The notes below the pieces were generated by a model that saw nothing but the letters and a program-made list of their open reading frames with translations, was not told the DNA's origin and ran no database searches. The position numbers and the translations under genes were made by a program. This document shows positions 1-13,269 of a stretch of 64,000 nucleotides of DNA, in pieces. The stretch's first letter is position 1. The number at the start of each line of letters is the position of its first letter. The stretch covers positions 164,751 to 228,750 of the forward strand of contig NW_019091647.1 in assembly GCF_001949145.1 (NCBI RefSeq), given 5' to 3'. This stretch comes from Acanthaster planci. Taxonomy: Eukaryota > Echinodermata > Asteroidea > Valvatida > Acanthasteridae.

Positions 1-846
1 AAACAGTGTATCCCTCGCTGATAATTTTTCACGAAACCCACACGCCTTTCCAAAGGAAAATCCGATACTCGCCCTCTGCTGTCCACACCACCAATAGCTG
101 GTTTCCTCGCATTTTTATGTGCACCAAGCACAACTCTGGTGTTGGTTACCAACTAAAATGTTAATGTACTTACGTTACGTGCAATGTGCGTGCATGTGGA
201 TCTCATCACAGTGTGCGGGGCTGGGGACATGTCGCTCCGAATCAACATGACTGGTGGAAATTCCACTTCCTCCGTTCTTACATTTTATAATTATTCTTTA
301 TTACAAGTCTTTATTCATTAAATTGTATCTCACTTTCATAAACAAACTTTTTAAAATCAAATTCATGTAACAAAATGATACCATGCGACTTTAAACAAAA
401 AGTTAAGCACGCTTGTATTTGTACACATGTACACTTTACGTACGGTCGATTCGTGATACATACATCGAGCTGGATGGCAGGTTTCGCGTAAGACGAGGTC
501 TGATACACAAACTAATTTAGTAAGTCCCAAGGCCCTCGTATTAACGAGAGTCAACTGTACATGTACATGTAGACAGCTGTGGGATCATAACCTTTCTTTA
601 AGAGCTGTGGACTCTGTCCGATTTCCCACCTTGAAAATTGCAACAGAATCCACAGGTGAATTTAGGATCATGCATGTCATCAATCAAACCGAATCCAATA
701 CAGCTGATTCAGTCACAAGCCATAGCATAGTGAAGGTATACAGCATACCCTGCATTAACCTCAAAATACATGTAGTACAGTTTTGGCTCAGCATTTTGTT
801 GTACATTCATGTATCTGTATCAAAGATTTAGCTGAATAAAGTAATA
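1..846. other. Intron or upstream DNA, no exon recognised
   Basis: Part of the IQCE gene upstream of the first visible exon. Short open frames here are unremarkable and lack splice context. At about 520-557 there is a solo end resembling a pogo/mariner-type terminal repeat (reverse complement begins CAGTTGACTCTCG, next to a TA), with no partner end seen. The upstream IQCE exons are presumed to lie left of the window. Confidence 0.5.
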
Positions 847-1020
847 CAGTCGAACCTTGGTATACGTGCACTGTTTATACAAGATTCTGCTTATAACAAG
901 GACAATTTTAAGTTCCAGTCCTTTGTTTTTCATTGTTTTCATTCTTGATAATACAAGGTTCCTCCTATAACTAGGTAAGTTACCAAGTCCGAAGGACCTC
1001 TTATTAATGAGATTCGCCTG
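847..1020. repeat. Tc1/mariner (pogo-like) MITE
   Basis: A 174-bp unit whose left end starts CAGTCGAACCTTGG and whose right end, reverse complemented, starts CAGGCGAATCTCATTAA. The ends are imperfect inverted repeats and each is flanked by TA (845-846 and 1021-1022), the target duplication typical of the Tc1/mariner superfamily. It has no coding capacity, so it is non-autonomous. A similar end occurs near 44268. Confidence 0.6.
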
Positions 1021-1219
1021 TATTTGTATCTACCTCTTTCAAACCACTCAACAAGAAACCCTCCATTCTCAAAGGTTGTATCAGCAAGTGGTGATACATG
1101 TATGTCACTATTAAAATTGAGTGCTAACAAAGCAACTGTGTACTGTGAACCCATTGTCTTGTGGTCGTATGTTTTTAAAATCTGTCACTAAACTGTGAGC
1201 TGGTCTTTGTTTTTATTAG

Positions 1220-1333
1220 CAAAATAACATCTTGAGGGCAGAAAGTGAGCGGGTGAAGGCTCGGAATCGGCGATTGGAAGATGAGCACCTCAAGAAAGAA
1301 AGAACAATTGAGCAACTTTTGGATCCATCAAAG
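1220..1333 (+). CDS. IQCE: IQCE exon, coiled-coil block with EQLLDPSK
   Basis: 38 codons, phase 0 at both ends, acceptor tttttattag and donor gtagga. It encodes a charged helix ending ERTIEQLLDPSK, a signature I associate with IQCE. It is the first exon I can place; upstream coding exons are not visible. Confidence 0.88.
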
Positions 1334-1837
1334 GTAGGACAAAACTACTGCACCTATTGTGAGACCATAATATCCTGCTTATTATTTCCTGATGGCACCC
1401 ACTCATAAATCATTCATTTGACTACCATTGAGGGAGGGGTGGGATCTTGCTGGTCTTTTACACACTGTTTCATGTGCATAATTGTGCAGTAAACCAAATG
1501 CAGTGAAGAGGACTGCACAAAAGACCCTGGGTCATTTTGTGCTGACAACCTACTGTGTACACACTGAACCTGTGCATGTTTGAGTTCCATATAGAAAATA
1601 CATGCTCACCAATGACTGTGGGCATTTGTGCACATTTGTGCTGTAAAACCAAAGGAGGGTTAAGTAAACTATTAAAGTAATGTGTGATAACTAAGATTTG
1701 TGAGCAGTGTCAAAAATAAAGATTTTTCAGCTTCAGGAGACGCTTGCTTTTGTTATGCTGTGTTACCAAATTAAGACTCAGATTCATAATTGTATTTGAT
1801 TATGTTGCATGATTATTTGTATATGTATTTAATTTAA

Positions 1838-2249
1838 AGGTCACTGGATATGTCTTTGAATACAGAAAAATCAAAAGAGATGCTATTCCTCGGGTGTGCG
1901 GGTGTGCCCATTGAATGGTACCATTCACCCTCATGGCCCACGTGCTCTGCATAGCAACACAGGCCATCCAGCGGAACAATGCACTGTGCTAAATCCTGGC
2001 ACAAAGAGGAAATTATGCAACACCACATAATGAGGGTTCTTTATTGGGCAGCATGCGTGGCTGCAATTAATACTCACACATTAATGGAGGTTACTTGTCA
2101 GATTAGATTTGACACAAGACTGTCATTCTTTGGGGTGTACATGTGTAGTAAATAATGATATGAATCTTTAAAGAATTTTGAAAACAAAAAAAATGAAAAA
2201 GTGCCCAGCCCAACAGTCTGAACATTGATAATTGGCCGGCTCTAAGTGG
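1838..2249. repeat. piggyBac-like MITE family A, degenerate copy 1
   Basis: The right end reads ggccggctctaagtgg then TTAA (2250-2253), like the family A terminal repeat. The preceding AT-rich tract (tttgaagaattttgaaaac-like) and the internal block around acaccacataatgaggg also match the copy at 29930-30514. The left end is placed at the TTAA at 1834-1837 but its terminal repeat is not recognisable, so that boundary is uncertain. Confidence 0.5.
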
Positions 2250-3586
2250 TTAAGCATAATGATAGTTCAATACAGAGTTAACTCAAGTGAATGCATAGAC
2301 AGTACATGTGCACAACACAAAGTACATGTACATACACTCATTATACAGTGTTTGATTTTGAGTGACAGACTACTTTTGGTAAATGTTGTCATTGGTGGGT
2401 CACAATAAAGATGAGCCAACACCCTTCAGACAGTTGATGCCAGTGTTTGTGCTATCTCTCAGGATTGATGTTTTCATGATTTTTGAAAAACTAAGGTCTC
2501 TTCATTGTAGCCTCCGGTTTGACGAAGTCGTCAGCCTCAAACTTCTGTTGTTTCATGGAGACCATCATATCTACCAATTTTCAAGCAATTACAGCAAACT
2601 TTGCCACAGGCTTCATTTTTCAAGTTTTTTAACCTGTCGCTTGAGAGCGCTCAAGAATTTTACAATGTCACCAGGCCAAGTTTTGAACAATGCTACAATG
2701 TATTTTGCCGGAGACTACCACTGTTGAAAGTAATTTATATCTATCACCATTAAAATAATAAGCTCTTCCTGTTTTGAGAAGAAGCAAAGGTCATATGATT
2801 TTAGGTACATGAGAAAAGATGATGACTTACAAGTACTTACCACTTGCTGCAAAAACCAAAATGAGGGATTGCATTATTGATTTTTTATATGAATTGTTAA
2901 AGATTTAAGATATCAAACTTCAATTGCTAATATGTTTTGACTCCAATTGATGTCATCATGAAATCGTGGTTCTGTTTACATCCTAGAATAATGGTCGAAG
3001 TATCTTTTAAGCTTGAACGGAATTGGAATTGCTTAAAAGCAGAACAAAACAAAAACAAGAGTTGTTTTGGCCAGTACCCAAAATAGGTCCCCCCCAAAAA
3101 ACAACTCCAAACACAGACACACTTGCTGTCACTGTCACCTAGAGCATTTGGACCATCTTGAATAGTAGCAGAGCACCACATGGAGAAGATAAGCAGTGTC
3201 CTAGCCTAACATGCCTAAGGACATTTCCTTTTTCTTGTTGGAGATACGGTACATCTAAAACATTTGGGTTCCAGTTAGAATGGACGAGATTTATTATGAT
3301 AAAATGAAGGTTGAAGAACATAAATGATCAGTCCAGTTCTTCTGATAAGGTACACTGTAGTTAAAACAAACATTCAAGTCAAATTACGTCGTAGGAGGAG
3401 CCCAACGTAAATTTCAAGCAAATATCAAGCAAGCTCTGGAAGCCACCAATGGCATCCCTGATAAGTCTACTGTGCTACAAAGACAACATTACCAAAATGA
3501 ATGGTAAAAAATGGCAGTATATAACATTAAGGTCTCTAACCTACAGCATGTGAAATTGCCTTATAAACTGAGCACCTAAACTAGAT

Positions 3587-3776
3587 AGGTTTGCGGTAGC
3601 ACCATGGATATATCTCTTTGTGAGCATGTGGGGTTCTGAAAAGAACCGGTGGTACTCAACGTTTTGGACAGTATGCTTTCACGATGGACAGAGCAAACAG
3701 TCTGAAATGTTGAGTACCGGTACCACTGAACCCCACATGCTCCAAAAGAGATATATCCATGGTGCTCTGCAAACCT
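3587..3776. repeat. Fold-back with histone-type 3' stem-loop
   Basis: Inverted arms of about 70-78 bp (3587-3664 and 3708-3776) around a spacer of about 43 bp. On the minus strand the left arm contains the 16-mer GGTTCTTTTCAGAACC (3632-3647), a six-pair stem with a TTTC loop like the histone mRNA 3' stem-loop. About 12 bases downstream is a purine-rich AAAGAGATAT, where a histone downstream element would lie. The right arm has lost the stem-loop core. No histone coding sequence adjoins it. A related solo copy is at 52826-52925. Confidence 0.6.
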
Positions 3777-4253
3777 ACTGTATCTACCGGTAGTTTACTT
3801 ACTACCTCCACCATGAAAGTTTTAAATCTCAAACTAGGCAAAAAGACAAAATGTCTGATTTTTCTTTGGTTGTTTTCTTCAATTTGGTCCCTAGTAGAAA
3901 CGAAAGAGGATGCAACAGTTTCCATCAGTGGCCTAAAGACTTCAGGGTGATTTTTGTAGGACCACAAGAAAAAACAAAAAAGCAAAAATACTTGATTTCC
4001 AAATACATCTGAAACCAAAGGTTTGGTTTGAACATATCACACTTATTGACCTTTATCACATAGTCTTCAAGCATCCCTGGTAAAAATGTAAGTACTGAAA
4101 ATGTTACTGTAAATGGTATTAGTGCAATAGAACTTATGTTTGTGGGAGTACATGTACTTCTATGTGAGTTGAAAACACTGATGACCGTTCCTCAAAAAAT
4201 GCATTAGTCAAACCCAAATGAAGAAAGTTTGTATTTTTTCCTTCCCTTTTCAG

Positions 4254-4301
4254 GGTGATGTTAGAATGACTTTGACAAGCAAGCAACCAGACACTGCAGC
4301 A
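4254..4301 (+). CDS. IQCE: IQCE exon, 16 codons
   Basis: Phase 0 in and out; acceptor ccttttcag, donor gtaagt. It encodes GDVRMTLTSKQPDTAA, which in position and content follows the EQLLDPSK block of vertebrate IQCE. Confidence 0.82.
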
Positions 4302-7300
4302 GTAAGTACTGAAAAGACAGTCCCCAAGATAACAGTGTTGGTCAGTAGATTTATTTTAAAAAGCTGACAACTAATTTCAATTGAGTTACACTGCCATATG
4401 TGCATATTAGCTGGTGTTTATTTTGTTGAACAATTTTCAAAACAGTAAACCCGAGGCAATTTTAAAAGACAAAGGATAACATTGTAGTGATGCAGGGTTC
4501 AAGTGCTGGATGCTGGTGCTGGATGTTTATTTTATCCATGTGGAAGTCACTTTGCGTTGTAACTTTGAGTTGTAACTAGTCATGAGTCATTAACTTTTGT
4601 GACTTGAATCAAGTCATTCTAATGTAGTGACGCTAGTTAAGTAATAGGGTAAGGAGGCTGATTGGAGTTGAGTCACAGTATGTAAGTGAGTTGAGTTTAG
4701 TCAGGTATTTTGGCTCGAGTCAATTTAAAATTTTATATTAATTTAATTCCCTTTTGAAAAAACTCTATACCTCACACAATTCAGGATTTACACACAAAAG
4801 AGATTTTGCTTTATTGGAGGGAATAAACAAGCCAACCAATATGAGAAATATGAAGTAAATCCAGAGAACACCAATTCAGATGGCAATAAATTAAAATAAG
4901 AGATTTACAGAAAATGCAGGATCCTGTTGAGTTAGAATACACTTTGAGCTCAAGGATAAAATGGTGCCAAAGTTGTAGATGTAGAGATGAGTTGTGACAA
5001 GTCGTTCCAAGGTGGGAGAACAGGAGTCCCTTTTTTGGGTAGCCAGTTGACAAAAGTGAAGAGCAAAAGTTCAGCCGAAAAAATGTAACGCAAAGGAATA
5101 CTTGCGGATCTTGCAAGGTTAATGCTGGTGATTAATGGCACAGATGCCTTGGTGTACTTGTGCTGTGTCTGCAAGTCACAATAGCTCAGTGGCTGGGATG
5201 CCTCGGGACAGCTTTTAGGTGGACTGCGGATACTCCCTTCCAGGCCCTCTTTCAGAACATGCAGTTCAGTAACTAAGATAGAGAGCATAGTGGTCCATGC
5301 CACATTACTAATATAAAACATATGTGAGGTCAGACCAACGCAACCGACTTTCTCTGGCTTACGTGCTTTGGTAGCTGTACATCGCATATGGACCTCAAAA
5401 TAAAATACTGGGACCATCTTGCATGTAATTTAACATGTAAAGGGAAAATATATCTGAGGCACTGACTTACATGTAGAACAAATCTTAAAACTAGACAGGA
5501 TCACTCCAGGAATACATTTATTAGTCCCACATATCATGAGGTAGGAATCAATTGGTGAAAACTCCAACTCTTAATCAGACTGGTTATATATATAGGTATA
5601 TGTGAAAACAAAGTCTAAAGCTTGACCAATATACAATTCATATCTCTAACTTCTGATGAATTCAATGCACATCAGAATCTATCAAATAAGCATGAAACCC
5701 TGTTCAAATAAACCATAGTCATCGAAAAGCATTACAAAAGCATTAGTCCAAATTGTAGGACTACAGTCAGTCTGTCACTTACACCATGGATATGATGGGT
5801 GATAACTCCTAACTTACACATCTGTGGCATGTTCTCCATAAAATGGACCAAAATGCAACTTCGGCTGTCCTTTTTCGAAACTTCTAAAAGAGTGATTTTG
5901 ATCACGTAAAATACAAATTAGCACCTTCAGATTTATAAAAATAATTATATGGGGATAATTAGGCATAATATGTATTTATGGTGGACATTTGGTTGGCTAC
6001 CAGTGCAAATCAAATGGAGTTGAATTCATTTAAAGTTTTCATCAAAGTGTTTACACAAGAGGACTTGATTTCAAAACTTGTCTCAACAAAAAGGAGAATT
6101 CAGTGTATTTTAAAGCACCTAAGAAATAACTTTTAAAAAATATAAGCCACAAAAAAAAGAGCACAAAATTGACAGAAAATGATGAGAAAAGTTTGGCTGT
6201 CTTCATCCTCTTACCGCTTCTAATCACTCTCACTATACAAACATATTTGCCAGGTCTTGTATATTTCGACCACCAAAAATCATCTTGAAGTTTGGCTGCA
6301 TCAAAAATTTATAATGAGTACAATATGTTCATTGCGAACGTCATATTTGACAGAATTTTGATGACGTTCAAAAATTTTGACAGAAACTGCATGATGTTTG
6401 AGAATGCCGAAAATGCTGTCACATGTAGTGTTTGAAAATTCCATGTGCGATTTTCATTTTGCCGGTTATTCTGGAGATAACTCCGCTGAAAATAACTAAA
6501 CTAACAACTCTGAGTATTAGATTTTCATCATGAATCATATTTTATGTCTCGAACGTTATTTTTTTGCGAATATTATTCAGAATAATGGATTTTCTTTTGA
6601 GAAAAATTGTTCCGAAGAGAAAAATCGTGGAGCGTTGCCATTCCTTGGAGGGGTTCATGAATATCGAATAAAAAAGAGGGCGCACTATCTGGGTTGATGT
6701 CAAAGGTCAAACAGGCCACGGTGCAGCAAAATGTTTCTCTAATGTCACCGCGAAAGATTGATGGAAGCCAAAAAATCGCCACGATCGGTAATTTGGACTG
6801 CGGTTTTCGGGAACATACTTGAAGAAAATGTAATCGGTCCAGTCGTAAAAGAATGATGGTTTGGCTGTGCTTTTTGCATTCTTTTATAAAGCTTGTGTTG
6901 TACATCAATATATAAATTTTACTCGCTTTTTTTGCAGTCGATTTTTTTTTACACTAATGACAGAATCGAATGACATTCGCGACTGCCGACTTTGGGACCC
7001 GATTAATTGTGAGAGATACTTTTTAATTTCGTGGTTATGGTTTTAATATGTGTAAATATTATCACCTTTCACCACATATAAATCTGTGTAAAATAACCTC
7101 AGGGATTATCACTCCTCAATAAATTCTATTGGCTTGGATGTCCGTCAAAATTGCTAACAATCGAGACTTTAATTAACTCCAATTAAGTTGAAAGGTTGAT
7201 ACGGTCATCATTGTTCCAGATGTCAGCCATGACTTCCCTTATTACAAACATTGGAAATTAATTCACTGCTGTTCACTTCAGGAAAAATGAACCCCCAAAG

Positions 7301-9669
7301 TTGAACATTATCTAATGGTCCATATTTTGAGGAATCTGTCATATACAAAATCTGCACATATTTCTCAATGCAGTGAAGGGCACAACTTATTCCCAGCCTT
7401 CACTATAAAAAGTTATAAGTCAAAGTGATTGAAAGGTACACTCAAACCACCTCAAATAATTCACTAAACACGTGTCTTAAGCTAAATGTAAAAGCAAAGC
7501 TTTCTGAGGAAACATCTCTTTTGGATCTAGTCTCAGAACATTACTTGCTAGTGGAAATTATGAGATACCCCGAAACTTCAAAATCAAAATTTGCTTGGAC
7601 TTCTCAAAATACCCCTAAGTCCAGACTTCATAAAACCAATCTGTATACTTCTGCTCATAGTTACAAGAAGAGTCACAGTGAAAAATGCAGTGACTAAATC
7701 TCAGAAAAGACACACAAATAGGAACTCAAGCTAATAAGATATAGAGCCAACACTCGTGAACATGAGGGGAAGACTTGGGTTTTGAGGTCCTCTGGTTCAA
7801 AGAAAAATAGTGCAGAACACAGACAAAATTTGGCAGGCATGTAGTCAGCACTATGAATGTTTGGAATGCCAAGCTTGCGAAAACTCTGGGGCAGACTGCC
7901 ACCCAGAACATGCCCTCGACACATGACTAGCTCAGGCTCTCATTGGACAACTTAAAAAATGTCACACTTGACTCCAATACTGATTGGTCATTTAGTATCT
8001 AGGCAGATTAGCACTCAGCAGAAGTTTACGGCTTTCACAGCTTTGGTAAGGTGTGAACAATAACTAGGGATTATTGTGTCCCAACATCCTTCTGATCTCC
8101 TGTAAAATTTACCGGGAGGGTACACACTGGTGTACTTGTCAGAGATTAAAGGCAGTGGATACAACGAACATCCTGTGATCTCCTAGGAAAGCAGGAACAT
8201 TAAAGATAAACTAAAGAAAGAGCAGGCTATTTGACAAAAGGAATAGGCAATAGATCAAAGGTTCACCACTGGAACACTGCTTACCAGTAGAAAAGTCAAA
8301 AACTCAGAAAAGAACAAAAGAAAACATTGTCTTAAAAAAAAATGAAATTATAACCCAAGACCTCTTTTGGGACGGGGTTACAGACACAAATATTTGAACA
8401 CATTGTAGTAAATAAATGCAGGAGAGAAAGCCATTTTTAAGCATGATTTAATTTACACTCTGGCTATTACATGTGGTTATACCACAGGTTACTCTTGATA
8501 GAAATAAGGAGGGGTGGTACATGTAGCTGATCTTCAGCTTAGTAAATAAAGGCACAATTTAAGTCACACAAATCTTCTGTTTATATACATGTTGGTGTTT
8601 CAGAATACCACTTCTGACAGTAACTTGTCTGTAAGTTGAACCGAAGTTGCCATTTTTAGCTTCAGATCTACATTTTTGTTGTTATTTTGTCGAAGCCAAA
8701 ACTTACATTTCATTGCATTATGTCAATCTGTCCTTGATAAGTACACATGGGCCTGTGTCCATTTGAGTTTTGATATCAGTTTTTGTGCGAAATCACGGCA
8801 GAAAGTTAGCTGTTCTGCGAAGAATCACCTGAACAGTGATGAAACCATGAATTGTATTTTTAGTCTGATACCAGGTTTGTATTATATGCTAGTACAGAAC
8901 CAACAGGTTGGAGTAAGTAACACTGTTTATGTTTGTTGCATCATGCAGGAAGGGCAACAGTCGGCCCCTTCATATAGTGTACATATATGCATGATACCGT
9001 TGCACAACATGACAACAGAAACCGATATTGTATGTCATCACAAATATTTTTTTGCAAAGAAGTTAATTTTTATTTTTGCCACCTGAGTTTTATGAGTTTG
9101 TATTCAAGGCAGTACTGCTATGCTGGTAAAGGACTCATGTCGAGTTGATTATTTACCCATTGGGATTCAAGTTGTGTTGAGTCACCAGAAATTGTGACTA
9201 GAGTGGCAACTCCAGTTGAATCATTAACTCATGTCATTATAACTCTGCTCGCCCATACCTTCTTTTCCACCCATTTAAAGCATGGCAACAAACATGTAGC
9301 TATCTATTTTTGTTGATTTGTGTATTTCATATGACCTCAGGAATAACAGCACCATGATGATCCATTTGATTATTTCCCTTTTTAGTAGTCCCACTAAATT
9401 CAACACTGCAGGAAACCAATGACACGTTCTTTTTATCTCACCTTTCATTGGGTATCAAGCCCCATGTATTTAAAAGATGGTGGTTTGGCTTTACATGTAC
9501 CTTTTTGGGCAAATTTTCAAAATCTGTGGAATTTGGAAGGATCAAGGAGGGTCGATTGAGTTGGTTTGTAAGGCCATTGTTTAAAATTTCTTCATTACCG
9601 TTTGAAATTTCCAATCTTCATACATACACTCATTAGATTTCTGACTGTAGTTGTTATTTGTTTCCACAG
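4302..9669. other. IQCE intron
   Basis: 5.4 kb without a recognised exon. It contains GAGTC/GACTT-rich degenerate low-complexity stretches (about 4560-4710 and 9150-9250). A 155-codon minus-strand open frame (4950-5417) and a 111-codon one (6573-6908) match nothing I know and have no splice or repeat context. Confidence 0.6.
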
Positions 9670-9740
9670 AAAATGAACAGCCTAAAGCAGAAAGTAGTCA
9701 AGCTGGAGATGGTTCTGAAAGACAGGGAAGCAGAACTTAG
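9670..9740 (+). CDS. IQCE: IQCE exon, coiled coil
   Basis: 71 bp, enters phase 0 and leaves after two bases of a codon (AG). Acceptor tttccacag, donor gtaaga. It encodes KMNSLKQKVVKLEMVLKD and further charged residues, a heptad-type helix matching the next IQCE block. Confidence 0.83.
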
Positions 9741-11619
9741 GTAAGAGCAAAGGTCAAAGTGTACTTACTACATTGCCTCGTGTAAGGGAGCTTGTCCACA
9801 AGGTCACTACCGTTTGGCCACACACTGTCACCACAATTCGTCCCTGGACTACAGAGACAGTGACTTTGCCAGACAAAAATTCACTCGTTCAAAGACAAGT
9901 TAATAAGCCAGCCCCAGTGACAAGCACTATTGTTACATTGATGACTCTTGAATTATGCATGCAGTGACCATTGTCAACGCACACATTCTGTGTCCTTCAG
10001 TGTGTTCTGAGGTCTCTTACAAAGTATTCTCTAACTTTCAAATAATGCAAATATCATAAAGCGGATGCAGTGCATGTAAAGATTGGGCATCCGGGCACCT
10101 GTAAAGTTAAAGATACATATTATAAATAAATAACACCCCCATTCCGTCAGTAACATTGTATAGGATGCATTATTTTTCAAACCCAACAAAGCTAATCTAT
10201 CTTGCTAAAATACCAAACTGCTGACACACTTGGAGCGGACTTCAGCTTTAATTAATTGAATGGACCTCTGCTGAATAATCAAAGAAAATATTTGTAACAT
10301 CAACAGGATAGATAGAGTTTCCTTATTGGCGCAAGAGGATGCATTAACCATTAATCCTAAACATGATGGGTAGCACAAACCAGTGTGGCTTTTCAACCCT
10401 TAACTTTGTATGGGAATCAAAGATGTTCATAGAAAGATGCTTTGGCACTAAGCTTAAAAAAAGTGTGAATAACTTTTGCAACCAAGATTTGAGGAACTGG
10501 AAACAATCGATTGGAGATTGGCATGCAGCATGTGATGAAACCCAAATCTGAATTTTCGGTTATCCGGTTTTGCATCTACAATCCGATTTCAAATTTCAAA
10601 ACTGGTTATCTGCTACCAAAAAACCGAAAATTGACAAACGTTTACCCCACCAATTGTTGCCTTTGATACCGGAAAAAAGGTATTCCACCCAATACTGGTT
10701 GTCCACAACAGACTGGCTGCTTGTCAGCACAAACATACTTCTATATCATTATGCAACAATCATATCCATACATGTAGACTGTCATTTCTACACTACATGC
10801 ACAGCCAGAAGAGTCATTTTAGCTAATGGGCTGTGGTGCACATTTATTGACTTGTCACTACAAACTGGATTCCAAATTAACAAGTGTCGCACACTCAAAA
10901 CAATCTATGGGGCTCTCAGAACCCACTGTATGCAAACCAACCCAAATGATAATGCAACAGATGGACTGGCTCCCAAAGACAAGGCACATGACCCAACATA
11001 AAAAATTGTTATACAACTGTACAGGAATCGTTGCAAACAATCCCAAAGTACTGACAATTTAACCCTAGCCCACTGACATGTCACCTGGGGTACAGGCTTC
11101 AGTACTGCAAAATACCGGTACTACATTGAGCCTGGAGGACCTTATGTTACAAATTACTTCTTCTGGCTAGGGCATTTCCATTGTTATTCGCACAGAGAAC
11201 AATACAGTCATGTATTCATAGTGCCACAGCACTGTACGGTACCTTGCCTTAGTAACTGTATTTTATGACTTAGAGAACAATAACGTCATGTACCCATACA
11301 AGACACAGCACTGTATGCTACATTCTACTACTAAGTATTTTATACATGTAGCTGGGTGGAATCGTCCAGATCAACAGCACTTGTGTAAAGCCTTAGGTCA
11401 CCCTCCTGATTTGCCAATTTTTTTGCATTTTTGAGGGTTACCAAGGCAATTACAAAAAATCCAGATGGCATCAAGGCAATTGTACATATATAACTGATTT
11501 AAAAAGTGCAATGTACATCTTTGCGTTACTGACCTATTGCAACATGCATATGCAAAGTCTAGTAAGACAACTTTGAACTTATGGTAGGCAGCACAATGAA
11601 ATGCAACATGTACAGTGTA

Positions 11620-12478
11620 CACCTTCATCGTCGTCGTGGCAGCTGGTCGAGATTGACCATGGCGTCCTCATCACTTCTGACATGCCCTTTGATGTGAGAT
11701 CAGCCCAATGCAGGCATGGAAAACACAACTACATCGACTGCATACTAGAGGAGGGTCTTGGGTTGAGTCTGGTAGTGAAACAGCATGGCGGCATCAGCAT
11801 CTTGCTGTGTCTGCGGCAGTACGTGCATCCTCAGTGGCTACTCTGCCAAGCCGAATTGTCCATCTCCATTGGGGGCGGCAAGTTGACTTATCCTCCCAGG
11901 TAGAGATATCAATATGACATGTTGTCAAAGTTCGCTTCAGTGTGTCCTTGTATTGGGTTGCCCGTGATGCCTCTCACCACTTTGCAACTCAGAGTAGAAT
12001 ACTGCCTTCGGCAACCTTGAATCGTCCTTCCTGACAACATGGCCAATCCATCCTCGATCATTTGGATGACACTGGGCATACCGGCTAGCTGCAGCACGTT
12101 GGTGTTCAGAGTCCTATCTTGCCATGGGATGCCCAGGATGAGACGCAGGTGCCGAAGTTGTACCTGATACAGCTTTATAATGTGACGTCTGTATAGAGTG
12201 AAGGTCTCTACAGCATAGAGAAAGTTGGCCAGGACCACTGCACGATAGATCTTACATTTCATGGAATACTGAATGTCTTGCTGTGACCATAAACGGTGGT
12301 GCAAGCGGGAGAAGGCTGCCCATGCAGCCTTAACTTGGGCCTTGATCTCTGAGTTGATGCTGCCGTCAGAAGTTGTAGAGCTCCCAAGGTAAACAAAGCT
12401 ATCAACCGTGGTCAGTGGAGTACTATTGCACAAAACCGGCGGTATAGCCCTGAGTGATGGAGCAGGTGTGAAGACCAC
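11620..12478 (-). pseudogene. LINE C-terminal region after the RT palm
   Basis: Minus-strand frame 11909-12478 (189 codons) contains FVYLGSSTTSDGSINSE, KCKIYRAVVLANFLYAVETF and RLILGIPWQDRTLN, the thumb and post-RT segment of this LINE family. The segment 11620-11908 continues as broken frames. The 3' end is not sharply defined. Confidence 0.8.
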
Positions 12479-12550
12479 TTGAGTCTTTTTAGCATTTATG
12501 GAGAGACCAAGATCACAAGCAACACGTTTAAAGATGTCGAATGTCTTCTG

Positions 12551-13269
12551 CTAGTTACTGTGACTATTGGAAACAAAGGCTGTGTTGTCAGCGTACAGGA
12601 GCTCATGAACTAGCAGAGTGCGGACTTTGGTTTTAGCTTTTAGACGGGATAGGTTGAAGACTTTTGCCGGTCTAGTGCGGATGCAGATATTTTCTGCTAT
12701 GTGTTGCTTAGTTACATGTAACTCAAGCACTGCTGACAGGTATTTGTGAAAAGTATGGGTGCCAATGGACACCCCTGTTTTACTCTGTGAGACTGGGAAT
12801 GATTCCGAGACTTGCCATCTGAACGGACCCTGGCAAACATGCCATCATGAAATTGCCGCAGTAGAGAGATAAACTTGGGAGGAATCCCATATCTAACCAG
12901 GAGGTGCCATAGGCCTTCTCTTTTGACGGTGTCAAATGCTTTTGTGAAATCAACAAAGAGCATGAGGAGTGGTTGTTGTTGCTCGATGGCTTTTTCCTGG
13001 AGTTGCCGCAAGGTGAATGGCATATCCATGGTGCTGTGCTTTGGCCTAACACCGCATTGTAATTCTGGCAAGATGGCCCCTGCAAATGGCTTAAGGCGAT
13101 GTAATTGCAGCTTTCCTAAGACTTTGCCTGGGATGGACAAGAGCAAGATGCCACGGTAATTCCCACATTCACGACATTCCCCCTTAAGCTTGAAAATTGT
13201 AACGATAGTTGCATCACGATATCCAACAGTGGCTGAAGAACTCCTGGAGGGCATCGACCAGCCTCTCAC
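12551..13269 (-). pseudogene. LINE reverse transcriptase domain
   Basis: Minus strand, overlapping frames 12712-13269 and 12551-12772. Motifs seen: NYRGILLLSIPGKV, FVDFTKAFDTVKREGLW (about 12930-12957, the catalytic A motif aspartates), HRVKQGCPLAPILF, and ELLYADN near 12584-12604, where the usual second catalytic aspartate of YADD is Asn. A frameshift joins the two parts near 12750. The missing aspartate alone would inactivate it. Confidence 0.88.

Larger units (their letters stand above)
1334..4253. other. IQCE intron
   Basis: 2.9 kb with no exon recognised. It holds a degenerate TTAA-flanked MITE (1838-2249) and a fold-back carrying a histone-type 3' stem-loop (3587-3776). The remainder is AT-rich with short chance open frames. 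Confidence 0.7.

Noticed and set aside
3587-3776. A histone gene
   Set aside because: Only the 3' stem-loop and downstream element-like parts are present; no histone C-terminal codons precede them in any frame.
4950-5417. 155-codon minus-strand open frame as a gene
   Set aside because: No recognisable domain, no splice or promoter context, and it lies in an AT-rich intron.
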